From assembly GCA_031213475.1 (NCBI GenBank), contig JARUPZ010000009.1, positions 2,939,001 through 3,003,000 on the forward strand: a stretch of DNA of 64,000 nucleotides, read 5' to 3'. The translations under genes were made by a program, and so were the position numbers. A model generated the notes under the pieces. That model was not told the DNA's origin and did no database searches. It saw only the letters and a list, made by a program, of their open reading frames with translations. Each line of letters starts with the position of its first letter. The first letter of the stretch is position 1. Below are positions 33,625 through 45,440 of this stretch, one piece after another. Source of the stretch: Nereocystis luetkeana (Eukaryota; Sar; Phaeophyceae; Laminariales; Laminariaceae).

Positions 33625-34735
33625 GTACAAGGCGCTTCGCTTCGCGATCGGCCTACGCCGCCCGCTACCCTCGCTAAAAAAATACATTACATCAAGTTAT
33701 TGTGCAAAGCAGACAGAGGTCCATGATTGATTATATAGTTTTTTTTGTGATCGTAGTTGCAAACTGGCGAATTGATAATGCCAAGAGTCCCGACGCCATG
33801 CTTCAGGAGGAAACTGCTCGGAAGCCACATACGCTTCGCGTCGCGGATGTCGTACGTACGTACATAACCCAGGTAGAGTGTTTATTTTGTCCTTTTGATA
33901 CCTGGTATGCTCTATTTCTGTGCTTGCATGTACGAAAGAGAAAGTACAGCACGCCTCAGCAGCACAGCAAAGACAACGAAAATGATTCCGGGAAATTCGG
34001 GAAGAAAAAATATCACCATCCACTCTCGTGTAATTATTGTCTGCCTGATTGGAACACCTTATACCCGGTCAAGAAGAAAAAAGTGGAAAAACTCGAACAG
34101 AAGAGGTTCTCTCTCAGCCTCGTACGCCGCCCGCCCCTCTCGCGGCCATCTCGCAGCCGATTTGGTCCGGGTAAAACTTTCCTCCCTCCCTGCCACAATG
34201 AGCCCCGTTGCCCGCCTCACGAGAAGCCCGGTGCTCACTGTGGCCCCTCGTTCGCCAGCTCGACAAAGTTAGTACTCAGAATGCGTCGCTCTCGCATTGA
34301 TTTTTAGTTTCGTCACAAAAATAAGCACCGCGTTATATTTTACACATCATACCGACCCTTATATACTCGTACATAGTATAACCGGAATCACAGCAGGAGG
34401 CCAGATAGAGGCAGTTCATGCTTCCCTTGTGTCTCGAGGCACACGCGACGCCTAGTCACGAAGCCGGCGACCGCGCTCCTTGCACCCCTCCCTCTACCGG
34501 CCACCACCCGCTGACACCCGCGACGGTGCCGCGCTCGCCCGCGGTGCCGTACTCGGAGTACACGCAAGCACACGAGACGTAAGAAGAATAAAGGGGAGAA
34601 GGACTGAAAGTGCAAAGAGAAATGGATAAAACAAGGAACCGCTGGAAAAGCCCGCCAAGTGATAAAAGGAGGCGATTCCCAAGTGGGAGCTCCGAGAGGC
34701 CAGGGATGTACCAACCGAGCACGCTCAGAGAGTGA
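33625..34735. mobile_element. Dispersed 1-kb repeat, copy 2
   Basis: Partner of 9225-10165 in the same orientation, beginning about 90 bp after the GT10 stop codon. It carries a TACCTGGTA at 33899-33907 where copy 1 reads GATATG (9430-9435), with a further small indel beside it. Confidence 0.75.
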
Positions 34736-34929
34736 GATCTAAGAGGTTCTATTTCGGTCCCCGGGGTATTGGTGGGGCTATGACCGGAACAACCGAGGTG
34801 TCGGGTACCTGTGGCGAGCTCGTACCCAACCCCACCGGAGTGTTGCGGTAGGTTATTGATGAAGCCGTGCCAAACTATTACCGGAGACTTGGGTGGGGAA
34901 TTTTCCCGAGGAAATACCTCCGGTATCCT

Positions 34930-35100
34930 TCTGTACAGGCCGAAGTCTTCTTGCGATATAAACGGAAGGCCACGAATCTTGCTCTTGGAGGGGGCGGGAG
35001 AGCCTGCAGTGCGAACCCGGGTCCAAGTTGCGACCATTAATAGGGGAGGGGGAGAGAAACGAAGGGCGAAGGTGAAAAACAAATCTGACCGCAGGAACGA
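34930..35100 (+). mobile_element. SINE body fragment
   Basis: GATATAAACGGAAGGCCACG, GAGAGCCTGCAGTGCGAACC, GGGTCCAAGTTGCGACC and GGGGAGGGGGAGAGAAACG follow the body order of the SINE at 2689-3022, read in the opposite direction. The head was not recognised. Confidence 0.65.
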
Positions 35101-35504
35101 AAAACGGGAGTACAAGAAAACCCTCACCGAGCACGATCTTCGGAAATCACTCTTGTTGGTGCCCAGGAGTTGGGACCGCGCAGTGCGGCCCTTTGTCAAC
35201 CGTGCATACATGCCCGCCGGGTGGTCTAGTGATTCCACCAAATGCCGATAGCGTTGATTGTCTCGAGCACTCACTGATATGATGGGCCGAACCTGAGTCG
35301 GTTCATAGACGGGCACTCGTATAGTGCAGAAGCCCTGCATGATATATCTATATTATCCGCGTAAACACACACACAAGATAGGGAAGTCCGAATCAAGCAG
35401 GAAGGTCAAGTAGGGGACAAAGCATGTCACAATCCGTTGAATGCTCCACGCAAAAACACGCATATTTCATGTGTGGAACTCACAAATACCGGTACACGTG
35501 TATC

Positions 35505-35830
35505 CCTGCACCGAGTACGTGAGCACTCGAAACGTGGGTTCCGTGAGTCAAAATCCCATCGCGGTGATGAATTCTCAATTTTGACCAAATAGAAAGGAAG
35601 CAACTGCTGAGAGCGCGTAGCGTGGGTAGGCGCCATTCGACGCGAAACGTCGGCGGAAGGAAGGCCCTACTGTGAGTCTTTGTTGCGATAAAAACGAAGG
35701 TACGAACCGCAGTGTGGTACGGGAGAGGTACGCGTTCTATATGGCCCCGGATCTGAGGTACGACTCTCTGTCGGAGGCAGAGAGAAAGGAAGGGTGAACA
35801 TTATGAATGGGGAAAAAAGCACACGTACAA
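35505..35830 (+). mobile_element. SINE copy in the left arm
   Basis: The head contains GTGGGTTCCGTGAGTCAAAA with TCCCATCG following, a tRNA T-arm-like fold. The body reaches GGATCTGAGGTACGA and GAATGGGGAAAAA. The same insert lies at the matching place of the right arm, so it predates the duplication. Confidence 0.75.
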
Positions 35831-36199
35831 CACAACTTCTGGCAGATCAGAGCAGATCAGATCAAATCAGATCAGATCCCCACGTCAAGTATTTAGATCC
35901 TCCACGGCAGTTCTATTTATTCCTGATTCTGTACTATCTACTGCTCGCCTCGGGTAGCTCGTTTTTCGCGAGGGGTGGGAGCCGTACATATACTCTCCTC
36001 GACCTGCTGCTGCGGTATATAGCACACGTTTCGCTGAGTTGAAGGCTGTGCTGTAGATATCCCGCACCGCATCTCATACTGGCGCGCCGTATGTAGGTGA
36101 CTTGCTGCTGTGACTCGCTGCCCCTCCGAGGTGTGCAACATTCGGCCGTGTGCCAGCAGGGTCAAGCATCATGCTTGGCTTTATTTTTTGTCACCGCTG

Positions 36200-36930
36200 A
36201 TTACCTGCACGGTAGTCCACCGCCCCTTCGCCCCCGCTCTCCATATCCGGTTTATTTTTCGACTCTCCCTCCTCCCCACCAACTGGTTTTCGGCCTCGGC
36301 TTGTTGTTGTGATCCGCTATATTTTTTTTGCTCCCCCCCCAACCTGCCTTTGCCGCTTGGTTTCGTGTTCCCTATCATTGCCTATGCCCGCCCGCCCGCC
36401 TGCCTGCCTGCCTGCTGACTGCGCCTACCGTTTAGTGTTTCCCCGCTGTACTTCCCTTGACTCCCCGCCCCACCCCCCACCTCCGCCTCCGGACGATGTT
36501 TCTGCCGCTTGTTGTCTGGCTGTTGCCCCTCCCTTCTTTTTCGTGTACGGCCTCGGCTGTGTCTGCCGTGTCGTATTTGTCCCGTTGTTCCCGTCGCCTC
36601 CCCCTCCCAACCTGTCTACTGCGTCTGTTCTTCGCTGTGCCATCCCTTTCCTCCCTTCACCTTCCGCTCCTTGCTGCCCCGCCCCGCCCACTACACGCCC
36701 CCGACCGTCTCTACCGCCTTTTCTCTGTGCCCCCCTCTCTTTTCCTTGCCCCGTTCCCCCCCTCCCCGACGGATGCCTCTGCCGTTCGTTTTTGTGTGCG
36801 GCCGCCTGCGTCTCCCGTTTGTTTTCGTTGTCCCATTTCTTTCTTTTTTTCCCCGCCCCCACCCCCCCCCCCCCCATCGACCGGCTACGTGTGCCGTTTA
36901 TTTTGTGGTGTTCCTTTGTTGGGCCTTGAA
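36200..36930. repeat. C-rich minisatellite, left arm
   Basis: Irregular 60-80-bp units with CGCC/TGTCTGCCG-like cores and poly-C runs, the complement of 58950-59520. Long Pro/Ser/Cys frames over it are artefacts. Confidence 0.75.
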
Positions 36931-37739
36931 GAATTTCATTATGCGCTCTGCTTACAATGTGAACGCTCTGTGCCGTTTGTGCGATCGCGTCCTGCAAGAT
37001 TGACGGCTCTGACGGGTATCACACCACCAGGAAACACTTGTAGACCATCTAGATCGTATATTGATTAATAGATGATCCATAAAATCCTATACATATCGCC
37101 GGTATATCGTGTTGTGTAAAGGGTAGTACCGTACAAACCGTCCCACACACACTCAGCAGGCAGTTGGCGCCCATAGGTTTCCCTTGAATGATGTTGCGTA
37201 GAAGCTGTGTTTTTCGTTTGTCCGCTGTAATATGTTGCATAGGAGGTGTGCCATGCAGATCCCCAAGCGGGCAAACGGTATATGTTTGGTACACGCAATA
37301 GACGACAACTTTACTTTACGTCCCTTGAGAGAACCACACAACTGCACCCACTCATGTTTGGAGAGTCGTGTACTCACTAGTTTTTAGTTTCTTGCTTCTT
37401 GTGGGATCGGTTTTGCTGCGATAGGGAAGGTTAAAGGGCTGAACGAAGAGCTTGCCCTCGTAAGTACACTGTGTCTGGCGGAAACGGGGCGATGAGCGAA
37501 ACAAGTACTAACGAACACGTTGTGTCTGGCCGTGTGTGGAGATAAGCCCACCTTTCCACGTACGAGTTGTTGGAGTCGACGCGATTGGTAGGTTTTGTTT
37601 TGATTTTGCAGTGGTTTGTGTGTGTGTGTTTTTTTCTTTTCGTCGTGGAGATATGAATATGTTGACCTCTAGCTGGCGAAAGCGATGCTGGAGACGAGTT
37701 GACCTATCAATAGCTGTTGAGAGCGATGCAGAAACCCTT

Positions 37740-37785
37740 GATATATTGGGAGGTGAAAGCACCCCCCCCCCCCCCCCCCCCCCCT
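37740..37785. repeat. Poly-C run (24 bp)
   Basis: Uninterrupted C-run at about 37761-37784. Its partner in the right arm is the G-run near 57629-57648. Confidence 0.95.
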
Positions 37786-37855
37786 TCCCTCTAGCGTTCG
37801 GACGTGTGCGACGTGCAGAGCATCATTTTGTTTTCACGGTGTTATATTATGTATC

Positions 37856-38158
37856 ATGCATGTAGATGCTGATTTTAATACCCCTGCCTTCTACGGCTGG
37901 CTAAGGCGATGCCGGAGATATTTTCGCTTCCCTGTGGTTACTGTATTCGATGAAATGCGGCGGGCTGTCCTCGAGTTGTGCGGGCGGCAGAACACGCTCC
38001 CCAGCGAGTTGGTTGTGCAAGCCGAAGTGATACGACGCCCGAACCGTTCCGTCCTAGGGTCTGTAGGGCGTGTGACCAAAGGGCGCCCGAATACGAAGGC
38101 TGGCAACGTTCGTCACACCGTGGTAATTATCCGGTTTAGGACCGCTTGCATCATTTGA
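37856..38158 (+). other. Arm-conserved open frame
   Basis: A 100-codon frame containing MRRAVLELCGRQ and IRRPNRSV. In the right arm the reverse complement of about 57270-57440 keeps these words in the same frame (MRRAVLELCGRQ, LVVQA, IRRPNRSV) but has stops at both sides. It may be a relic exon of the duplicated element; no family recognised. Confidence 0.25.
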
Positions 38159-38799
38159 CTTGTGCCTGAAGTGGAACGTTTCTTGCCGGAAGAGATGCAT
38201 GGCCTGCATGATCTGTCCACGTTTCGTTTTGCGAGTGCGACGGTCTATTGGGTGTGCATGATCTCCATCTTCAAAACCCAATCCACGGATATGTACCTGG
38301 TACGTTCAAGGTTCAGTGCGGATCATGACCCGTTGGGGTTTTATATATTTTGTTTTCTTTGTGTTCTCCAGGTTAAAGCATGCTGTTGGAAAAACGACGC
38401 GCCTCAAGTGTGATCATTCCGCACATTGCTCTATGCGATGATCTGTGACTTATATATACGTTTCATCACCCCGCTGGTCTGTACGATCCAGGTCACGGGC
38501 GGATCATTTTCTGAACTGTCCGGTTTGGGGAATGTATTCCTTACGAAGGCCGTAGATTTTTTCGGGAGTCCACCCTCCTCCCCCGACCTTGCCCCTTGAA
38601 GCTGTCATCCATTTGCAAGTCCGCCTCACAAGCGGTTCTTCGTAGGACTCAGCTCACCCTTCATGCGAATCGCCCAACACCTCACGGCGCATTTCGCTTG
38701 TGCAAGGAATGTCTGCCTGGTCGGTTAAATCCCGACGTGCTTCGTCCTGGAAATTAAGGAATGTGAGGGCCTAGAGTCATACCACCGAGACTAGGCATT

Positions 38800-39060
38800 A
38801 TACCTCCCCATCCCCCCACCCATGGTCTATGGGATATGGTCATATGACTTCGGCCATGCATGATAATGAGTACTCCCCCCACCCCCACCCATAGTCATAG
38901 ACTGCGGCCTCACATGATATCGAGTACCCTCCCCCTCCCCCCCCCTCTCCGGCATTGTAGGGACCGCGAAGGTCTGTGGATAACGATTCCGGCCGTGCAT
39001 GATATTGATTGAGTACCCGACCCCCAACCCCCAACCCCGCCCGCCTACAGTCATGGGCGT
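38800..39060. repeat. C-rich, CCCCACCC-rich tract, left arm
   Basis: Two to three diverged units containing CATGATAATGAGTACTCCCC and CATAGTCATAGAC. The G-rich inverse lies at 56220-56420. Confidence 0.75.
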
Positions 39061-40729
39061 TGGACGCATCAGACGCCATAGATTTTGTTCGTCAATTCTG
39101 GGTTCCCGGCAGACGTAGAAATGTTGACGGGGGACCCCTACGAGTACGGTTATGTTTTAACACGGCATGTTGGGGTGTGGCAGTATAGGACACTTGCGTA
39201 CGGGCTGAAAAACGCGGATGCAAGAGAGATGTACGGCTCGGTTTCTCACGTTGTGAAACGGGCGGGTTCTGCGCTTACTTCGATTCGGTATGGCGGCTCT
39301 CGAACTTCTTTGTTTCCTCCTCCCAAATCTCAGCCTGGAATTTGTGAGCGCTTGTCTTACTTGAGAATGGATGGATGAGTTTCGCGCACTGCTGTACCAG
39401 GTAGGCGTTATGGAGATTGAGATTTCCGCGTTATGCTGACGAGGGTTTTGTTTCAAACCGCGTGGTAAGCCCGACTTCATTTTTGTTTGTGAAGTTGAGT
39501 TTTTGCACGTGGGAGTAGCTAGGATGGATTCGAATTTGGGACGGGTATAGGGCCTATTGTATGTGGCGCCATACTATTGCTAGATTATCGGAGCACTTGG
39601 GATGTACGTCGGGTCTATGCGATATGGGTCTAGCTATTTTGTTTTCTTGACCTATGCCGCGTCGAGTCTATGCATGGTGTGCCCTAGCCAGGATAGGGAA
39701 GCCTTGTGGAAAAACCTCGAGGCCATAAGTAGCACGGGGTAGGACAGCAAGGCACATCCGGTACATGCGGGTCTACTTGATGTGGCGCTACCCAAGATAT
39801 CAATACGGTAACGGCCCGTCTATCGTAGTAACGGTACGCACGAGCCAACAATACCAGCACTCTGCTATGGCGGCAATCGGCACTAATCCGCATACTGTCA
39901 CACTGGTTAATCCCATCTGTGCCAAGCGATGACACTATAGCGGGCAGCCGGCACTACTCGGCTAGCACTACTGCACCGAGGCATGTTTGGATAAATATAT
40001 ATGTATACCTGGTATATATAGCGGGTGGATGGCCGAGTTATTTTCCCACTGATACCGAGTCGACAAGCGGTGCTAGCTCGGATTCTGGGCAGAATCGGGC
40101 CGATGAGAGGTACTAGCTAGCAGAGCTACGTATAGTTTGGACAAGTATCGGGTCTACATGTGGAACTACGGTAGGAAATACCCTGCGAAAGGTACAAAAC
40201 CAAATATTTATGATCGGGTCTAAACGGGCCGTTAATAGCTAGGATCGCAAAACATACTTTAGAATATACGACAACTAAAATTCCAAATCATACTGGAAAA
40301 TATCGGGTCTATATGCGGAGCTAGCTTGGAAACGACCCAATTGTTTTGATAATGTTGCGTTGACAAGATCGGGTCAGATCCGTCTGACGCTACAGTAGCT
40401 AAGGTAGCAACGAGTTTTGAGCAATGTTGGGTGTGAGTTACGTAGCTGTGTAGGGTACGGGAGGGCCTTTTTGGTCAAATGTCGAGTTTACAATGGTGCT
40501 GCAGTAAAGCTAGGATAATTTTTTTTGTTTAAACTACTTCGGGCCCGTGGAGCTGCAATATAGCTACTAATATTATTGCAACGCGTTCTGGACAGCAGCA
40601 CCGGTGTCAAACATCATGTGGCGTGAGGCAGGACAGCAACCGATATACCTGGTATTTGGTTTAGACAAGCATCGGGTGCGTCCTGGTGGTCCTACAGTAG
40701 CTACCAAAGCAACCGTGTGGCGCGACGTG

Positions 40730-41389
40730 TCGAGTGTCAGTATGTGGAGCTAGCTGCGGAAAGATAGCACCCGATCGTTTTTTCAAGTGGCGCGCTAAAT
40801 GCGTGAGCCAGGGAGTCCTATCACGGTGGCCCCTAGTACATGGGCCCGAGGACGGGCAGAGGGAGGCTTCCCAGTGTATTCCAGACAATACAATATTCCT
40901 GAATAATACAAACGTGGCATCGATATGAAGCCTGTCATCAACCGCGGTTTTTAAACCAAACGTTTTTGATTCACGCAGCATATGTGGAGATATGACGCAC
41001 CGACGTGGATGCTTTGGGCTTGTTTTGGGTGTATTTACTCTAGGCCTCCATCGCAGTGTCGCGTTATAGGGAAACTCAGATCTACAAAATTATGGTCTAC
41101 AAAACGGGGGTTCTCGTTGTAGCCAAGATTGCAAAGCGCTCGAGGGCATATCATACGCCGGGGTCTAATACATTCGGCGCTAGCATTGCAGAATAGCGAA
41201 TTGCTGTGGATATGTCGTGTCTATTCTGGACGAGATCGGATCTAGGTGTTGTATTTTAACGACTACCAGTATCAAATGTATGAACGCATGTCGGTCAAAC
41301 ATGAGGTTTATACGTTGCGCTACAGTAGTAGCTCGGGGATATATATATCGGGGTTACATTTGTCGATTAGTATGCAAAATCGGGTGCTT
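40730..41389. other. No gene recognised
   Basis: Unassigned sequence at the inner edge of the left arm. Confidence 0.5.
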
Positions 41390-41755
41390 GCCACTGGTGT
41401 ATATCACTCAGTCCTTGGTCCCTAAATATAATGTCATTTTTTCATAATAAGGCTTGGTCCAAAACGGTAGGTATATTTCGGGACCGAGCGGTAGATACTA
41501 TATGTTTTTTAGTTCGACCCAGGGTCAAATACATTTTCAGTTGTCATTCGCGAAGCGAAGCGGAGGTATTCTACGCATGATGGCAGTTTGCTTTGTTCTT
41601 TATGGCCCCGATAGCTATTGTTTTTGACGTTCTTCGATGGCGGACTTTTGATGATATCGACTGAGTTGTGGTTGCCGCGCCTTTTCTCACTTAGAGCCAG
41701 TCCATCCCTTGCGTTTTTGTGGGGAGGTTCGCCCGATATTGAAATTGATACAGGT
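41390..41755 (+). repeat. Direct repeat, partner 53325-53665
   Basis: CCCTAAATATAATG, TTGTCATTCGCGAAGCGAAG, CGGAGGTATTC, ATATCGACTGAG and GAGCCAGTCCATCC recur in the same order and orientation at 53325-53665. Confidence 0.85.
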
Positions 41756-41862
41756 ATGATGCAGTATAGGTATCACGAAGACGTTGACGGCGCAACTGAA
41801 AGGGCACAGATTGACTTGTGATTGCCGTGCATTTCCATTCGCCGAACAGTTTTCACGCCTAG

Positions 41863-42095
41863 TGCAGATTATGGTATATCTATCTAAAGCAGATCATCTA
41901 GTTCCTGACTTCAAGTTGTGAGAGGTTGCGCAATATCCGCTTAGTGCAGCTCCAACCTAGGAACTATGCGTTGTATTACACCCATCCCACCCGGCAACAT
42001 GATTCAAATCATTCAACATCGGGAACATATCTGCCTTGCGAGTTCTAGAGTAGATCATGACGGGAATCGATGTAATCTGTCCGAGGTATGGGAGC
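41863..42095 (+). repeat. Repeat family Q, copy 4
   Basis: GTGAGAGGTTGCGCAATATC, CCCACCCGGCAACATGATTC and GATCATGACGGGAATCGATG. Reads AAATCATTCAAC at the site of the TACCAGGTA in copy 3. Confidence 0.78.
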
Positions 42096-42284
42096 GTGTG
42101 TCGTTTAGGCTATTTTTGTTTCACGCGCTCGAAGTTGGATTGTCAAGACCGACAAGGCCACCAACATCTTCATCAATACATGAAATATTTGTTGCACTGA
42201 AATATTCTGTTCAAAATTCCATAAGTGGTATATTTGTGGTCTCTCAAATGGATTCAGATAAAGTGTCTGTCCGTCCGATCAGGG

Positions 42285-42460
42285 TCACTCTATGGTTGCC
42301 TGCGGACAAACTCTTTCGAAACGGCTACGCCCATGCCGCACGCAGCAGGTCGAAGCGCTCGCGGAGGCGATCGTCATGATCCAAACCACACCTCATGGGG
42401 TGCCCTGTGTGTGGGGTTATCAGAGTTGACTTCCAGCATCCCAATCGGTGTGACGGATCG
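42285..42460 (+). repeat. Dispersed repeat with copies at 46565-46735 and 46970-47115
   Basis: GGCTACGCCCATGCCG, GGCGATCGTCATGATCCAAA and GTGTGTGGGGTTATCAGAGT. The two other copies are inverted relative to this one. Confidence 0.82.
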
Positions 42461-42594
42461 AGCAGCAGCAATCGCTTTCCCTAGGCCAGCGGAAAAACTG
42501 TTCGTCAAGTCTATGTGGAAAATTGGGGGAAATTGTTTTTTGTACTGTGCCGCAAGCGATAAGCGGCACGGCAATAGCAAGGCTGTACTCCGTC

Positions 42595-42780
42595 CCTGCC
42601 TCCTTGCCGCTTTTCTCCGTCAGTCCCTCGCTCCCTCTCTCCCTCCCTTCGTCCCTCCCTCCCTCTCTACCCCGCTCCCTTCGTCCCTGCCCCGCTCCCT
42701 CCCTCCGTCGCTCCCTCCCTCCCTCCCTCCGTAGCTCCCTCCCAATTCCCTCTCCTCTCGTCCTTCCTGCCCCCTCCTCC
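42595..42780. repeat. CCCT/CCCTC simple repeat
   Basis: CTCCCTCCCT-type units over about 180 bp. Confidence 0.9.
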
Positions 42781-42966
42781 TTGTGTCCCTGCACCTCTCT
42801 CCCTACAACAGTAGTAGTACCTGTTACCTCCTGCACTAACGCAACACGTAACAACACCGTTCTCGAGTTCGGAAGCTCTTTCGGTACGGACACCCCTTTC
42901 GGAATTTCGTAAATCCTTTCGGTTTTTATTCCGTATATTTTTCAGTAGGGCCAGTGTCCCACGTAA

Positions 42967-43051
42967 CACTTTTAGGACTGCAGTCCCGTATGTTGGACAA
43001 AGTACTTGGAATTTGAATGGTAAGCCCCCAAAATGAAACTGTGGTCCTGCC
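42967..43051. mobile_element. Family M2 element, copy e
   Basis: CTTTTAGGACTGCAGTCCCG at the left, TTGGAATTTGAATGGTAAG in the centre and GAAACTGTGGTCCTG at the right. Confidence 0.82.
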
Positions 43052-43371
43052 AGTGTGGTTCCATAGAGTGTGGGATCCCACGCAGTAAGTGCGGTCATAA
43101 TCTCTAGACAAGAATTCATCCCACTTAAGTACGGCCGCCGCACTCAAGTGGAATAAGTGCGGTGCGGGAGCGACTGCCCCACTCAGGTGGAACCGGTCCC
43201 GCTTTAGATGTGCTTCAGTTATTATTGTCATCGTGCGTACTATTTTATTGCTTGTTGTTTTCGTTTTTACCGACGTATTCCTCCACTCCAGAGTTATCGG
43301 AGCCTGTCCTGCGACCACGGACTGCATTGAATTATTATGGCGATGAGGTAATGTGAGAATTTGTGAAAAAT

Positions 43372-43570
43372 GTGAGCCTATCATGACCGACCTTGCACGC
43401 CTTCAGACGCAGTTTCGGTGAGCTCATCGCCGCCGCAGCAGCAGCAGCCATCACGTAACGCTGGAGAGCATAAAGTGTGACCTCATCATGAACTTGCACA
43501 CCTTCGGCTCTAGTTTCCATGAGCTCATTGCCGCAGCAGCAGCAGCCATCACGTAATGCTGGATAGCATA
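43372..43570. repeat. 100-bp tandem duplication
   Basis: Two copies sharing GAGCTCAT, GCCGCAGCAGCAGCAGCC and ATCACGTAACGCTGGA-type sequence. Confidence 0.85.
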
Positions 43571-44517
43571 CTCTTCACCGCGCGCTTACACTATACCCTA
43601 GCTGTTGATGTACACGAGGCCGAATTACGAGGTTTTTGTGTACGAAAACTCACTCGTAGCCCGTGCATGGAGCCGACAACAGCTACTGATGTACCTGATA
43701 CTATATAGCCAGTTATCGTGCGATAATTTACCAAAATAATTGTACGGGCACAAAGCTGGGCTCAGCTACAGCAGCCCAGCAGTAAGACTCGAACACAGCA
43801 AGTGACAAACCAAACAAAGCTAAGAGGGCATCGCCTTAGCATGCTAGTAAACTACAGAAGCAGGCGGGGATGTTCCACAATTCTCATCTGGTTAAGCAGC
43901 ATAATATTGTCTGATATATCCAACGCATATCTCTTACCATCAAATATAGAGTATATATTACACCCCACTCCCTTCCCTAACGTCTGTAAGCGTCCTGCTC
44001 AGACAAAGCTATCACCTGCATCCCATGCCCGTATTCGCCCAGCTCTGTCACTACTAGAATGGAAGAGAAAGGGGCAGGGGACGGAGCTGAGAGATACACG
44101 TTTCTACGTCAGATAGAATATTGCCATGTATCTCCGATCTCCGTGTGGATATGTATTCTCAACCTTCATGCAGGCGTACCTGGTACGAGGCACCGCGGAT
44201 CAACTCACAAAACAAACTGTATACGCGTACGTACCTGGTACCTGACACGCGTATGCGCTCACCTAAAATCACCAGAACTTATACTGCTTTAAAATACTGC
44301 TTGCGCTCGTGCATAGGCAGGCAGTCAACGCAAGGCATGATACCTGCAACAGAATACCTGCAATACGCAGAGAACAGCGATTCGCGTCACTAGCATCGGG
44401 GGCAGGCCAACAAAGTCTGTTTTAATCTGGTGCAACAAGAGGGAAGCCTTCCCCACAGCGTCCGCGTCCATGATCGTCCCACCACCACCTTGCCGCTCCA
44501 CTCCCCCTACCAACCAG

Positions 44518-44680
44518 CTTAGCGGGCCTACTTGTTGTTGCTGCTGTTGTTGTTCTTCGGGGCAATCGCCGCAAGCACTTAGCAGACCCACTTGGTCCTG
44601 CTGCAGTTGTTCTTCGGGGCGATCGTTGCAAGCGCTTAGCGGATCCACTTGGTCCTTCTGCTGTTGTTGCAGACGTGATT
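44518..44680 (-). repeat. 66-bp triplicated, Gln-coding minisatellite
   Basis: Three units with TTGTTCTTCGGGGC and CGCAAGCACTTAGC cores. On the minus strand they read SACxDxPEEQ followed by a Gln run. Unit length is a multiple of three, so the frame (within 44325-44648) is kept. No gene context. Confidence 0.7.
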
Positions 44681-45009
44681 GCTGGGTCCGTTGTTGCCGT
44701 TGTGGCTGCTGCTGCTCCCTGGTCTCATTCGTTCTCCCTTTGCACCTTCACCTCACTTATCACCTCATCACTCTGCACCTTTTATGTATGTTCTTGCCTA
44801 ATTGTTGTTATATCGTCCCAGGTATGTTGATATGGTATGATGGTACAGTTTGATATACTATTAATAAATGGAAAAACACACAGCGTGTGATACCTGGTAT
44901 GGTATATTGGTGGTATGGTATGATGGTACGGTGTGGTGGATGTATTATATGGCTGAATTTGCCTGGTGGTAAGGTATGCTTCAGTATATGAGGTCCATAA
45001 GGGTCGAAT

Positions 45010-45440
45010 ATGTCGTACGAATGTCATCTGTAACGACCTTATCTATCGGCCATTGGAACGTGTGCTCGAAGATATAAACCATACGGACAGACAGAGAGAC
45101 AGACAAGTTTGCAATTACCGAAACTGAGACTCTGTTTCACAAACTCTTGTACGGCCAAGGAACTGGACCGGCGCGCTTAGTCCCCAAGTGTGGGTACTCG
45201 TTGCCATTTATCGTGAGTATCTAAGGCCCGTAAGGATCTAAAACGTACGTCGTACGAATATCATCTGTAACGGCCTTATCTATCGGCCATTGGAACGTGT
45301 GCTCGAAGATATAAGCGGTGCTGACAGAGAGTCAGACAGACAGACAAATTTGCAACTGCCGGAATTGAGACTCGGTTTTATTGCACGGCCAAGGAACGGG
45401 AGTGGCGTGCTTATTCCACAAGCGTGTGTATTCGTAACCA
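45010..45440. repeat. 220-bp tandem duplication
   Basis: ATCTGTAACG, CCTTATCTATCGGCCATTGG and AACGTGTGCTCGAAGATATA occur twice, each followed by a GACA-rich run and GCACGGCCAAGGAAC-like sequence. Confidence 0.88.

Larger units (their letters stand above)
35270..40725 (+). repeat. Left arm of a large imperfect inverted repeat
   Basis: Colinear, in reverse, with about 54530-60510. Matching anchor pairs include 35440-35570 with 60205-60400, 36935-37020 with 58785-58860, 37550-37790 with 57620-57870, 37856-38100 with 57270-57480, 39088-39190 with 56040-56170 and 40560-40690 with 54570-54660. Poly-C runs here face poly-G runs in the other arm. The arms differ by many small indels and by tandem-repeat expansion. 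Confidence 0.88.

Noticed and set aside
36309-37068. Several 160-206-codon Pro/Ser/Cys-rich frames on + and a 190-codon frame on -
   Set aside because: They lie over a C-rich minisatellite and are open in several frames at once, as low-complexity sequence gives.
42420-43143. Arg/Glu-rich frames on the minus strand
   Set aside because: They arise from the CCCT simple repeat and an M2 element.
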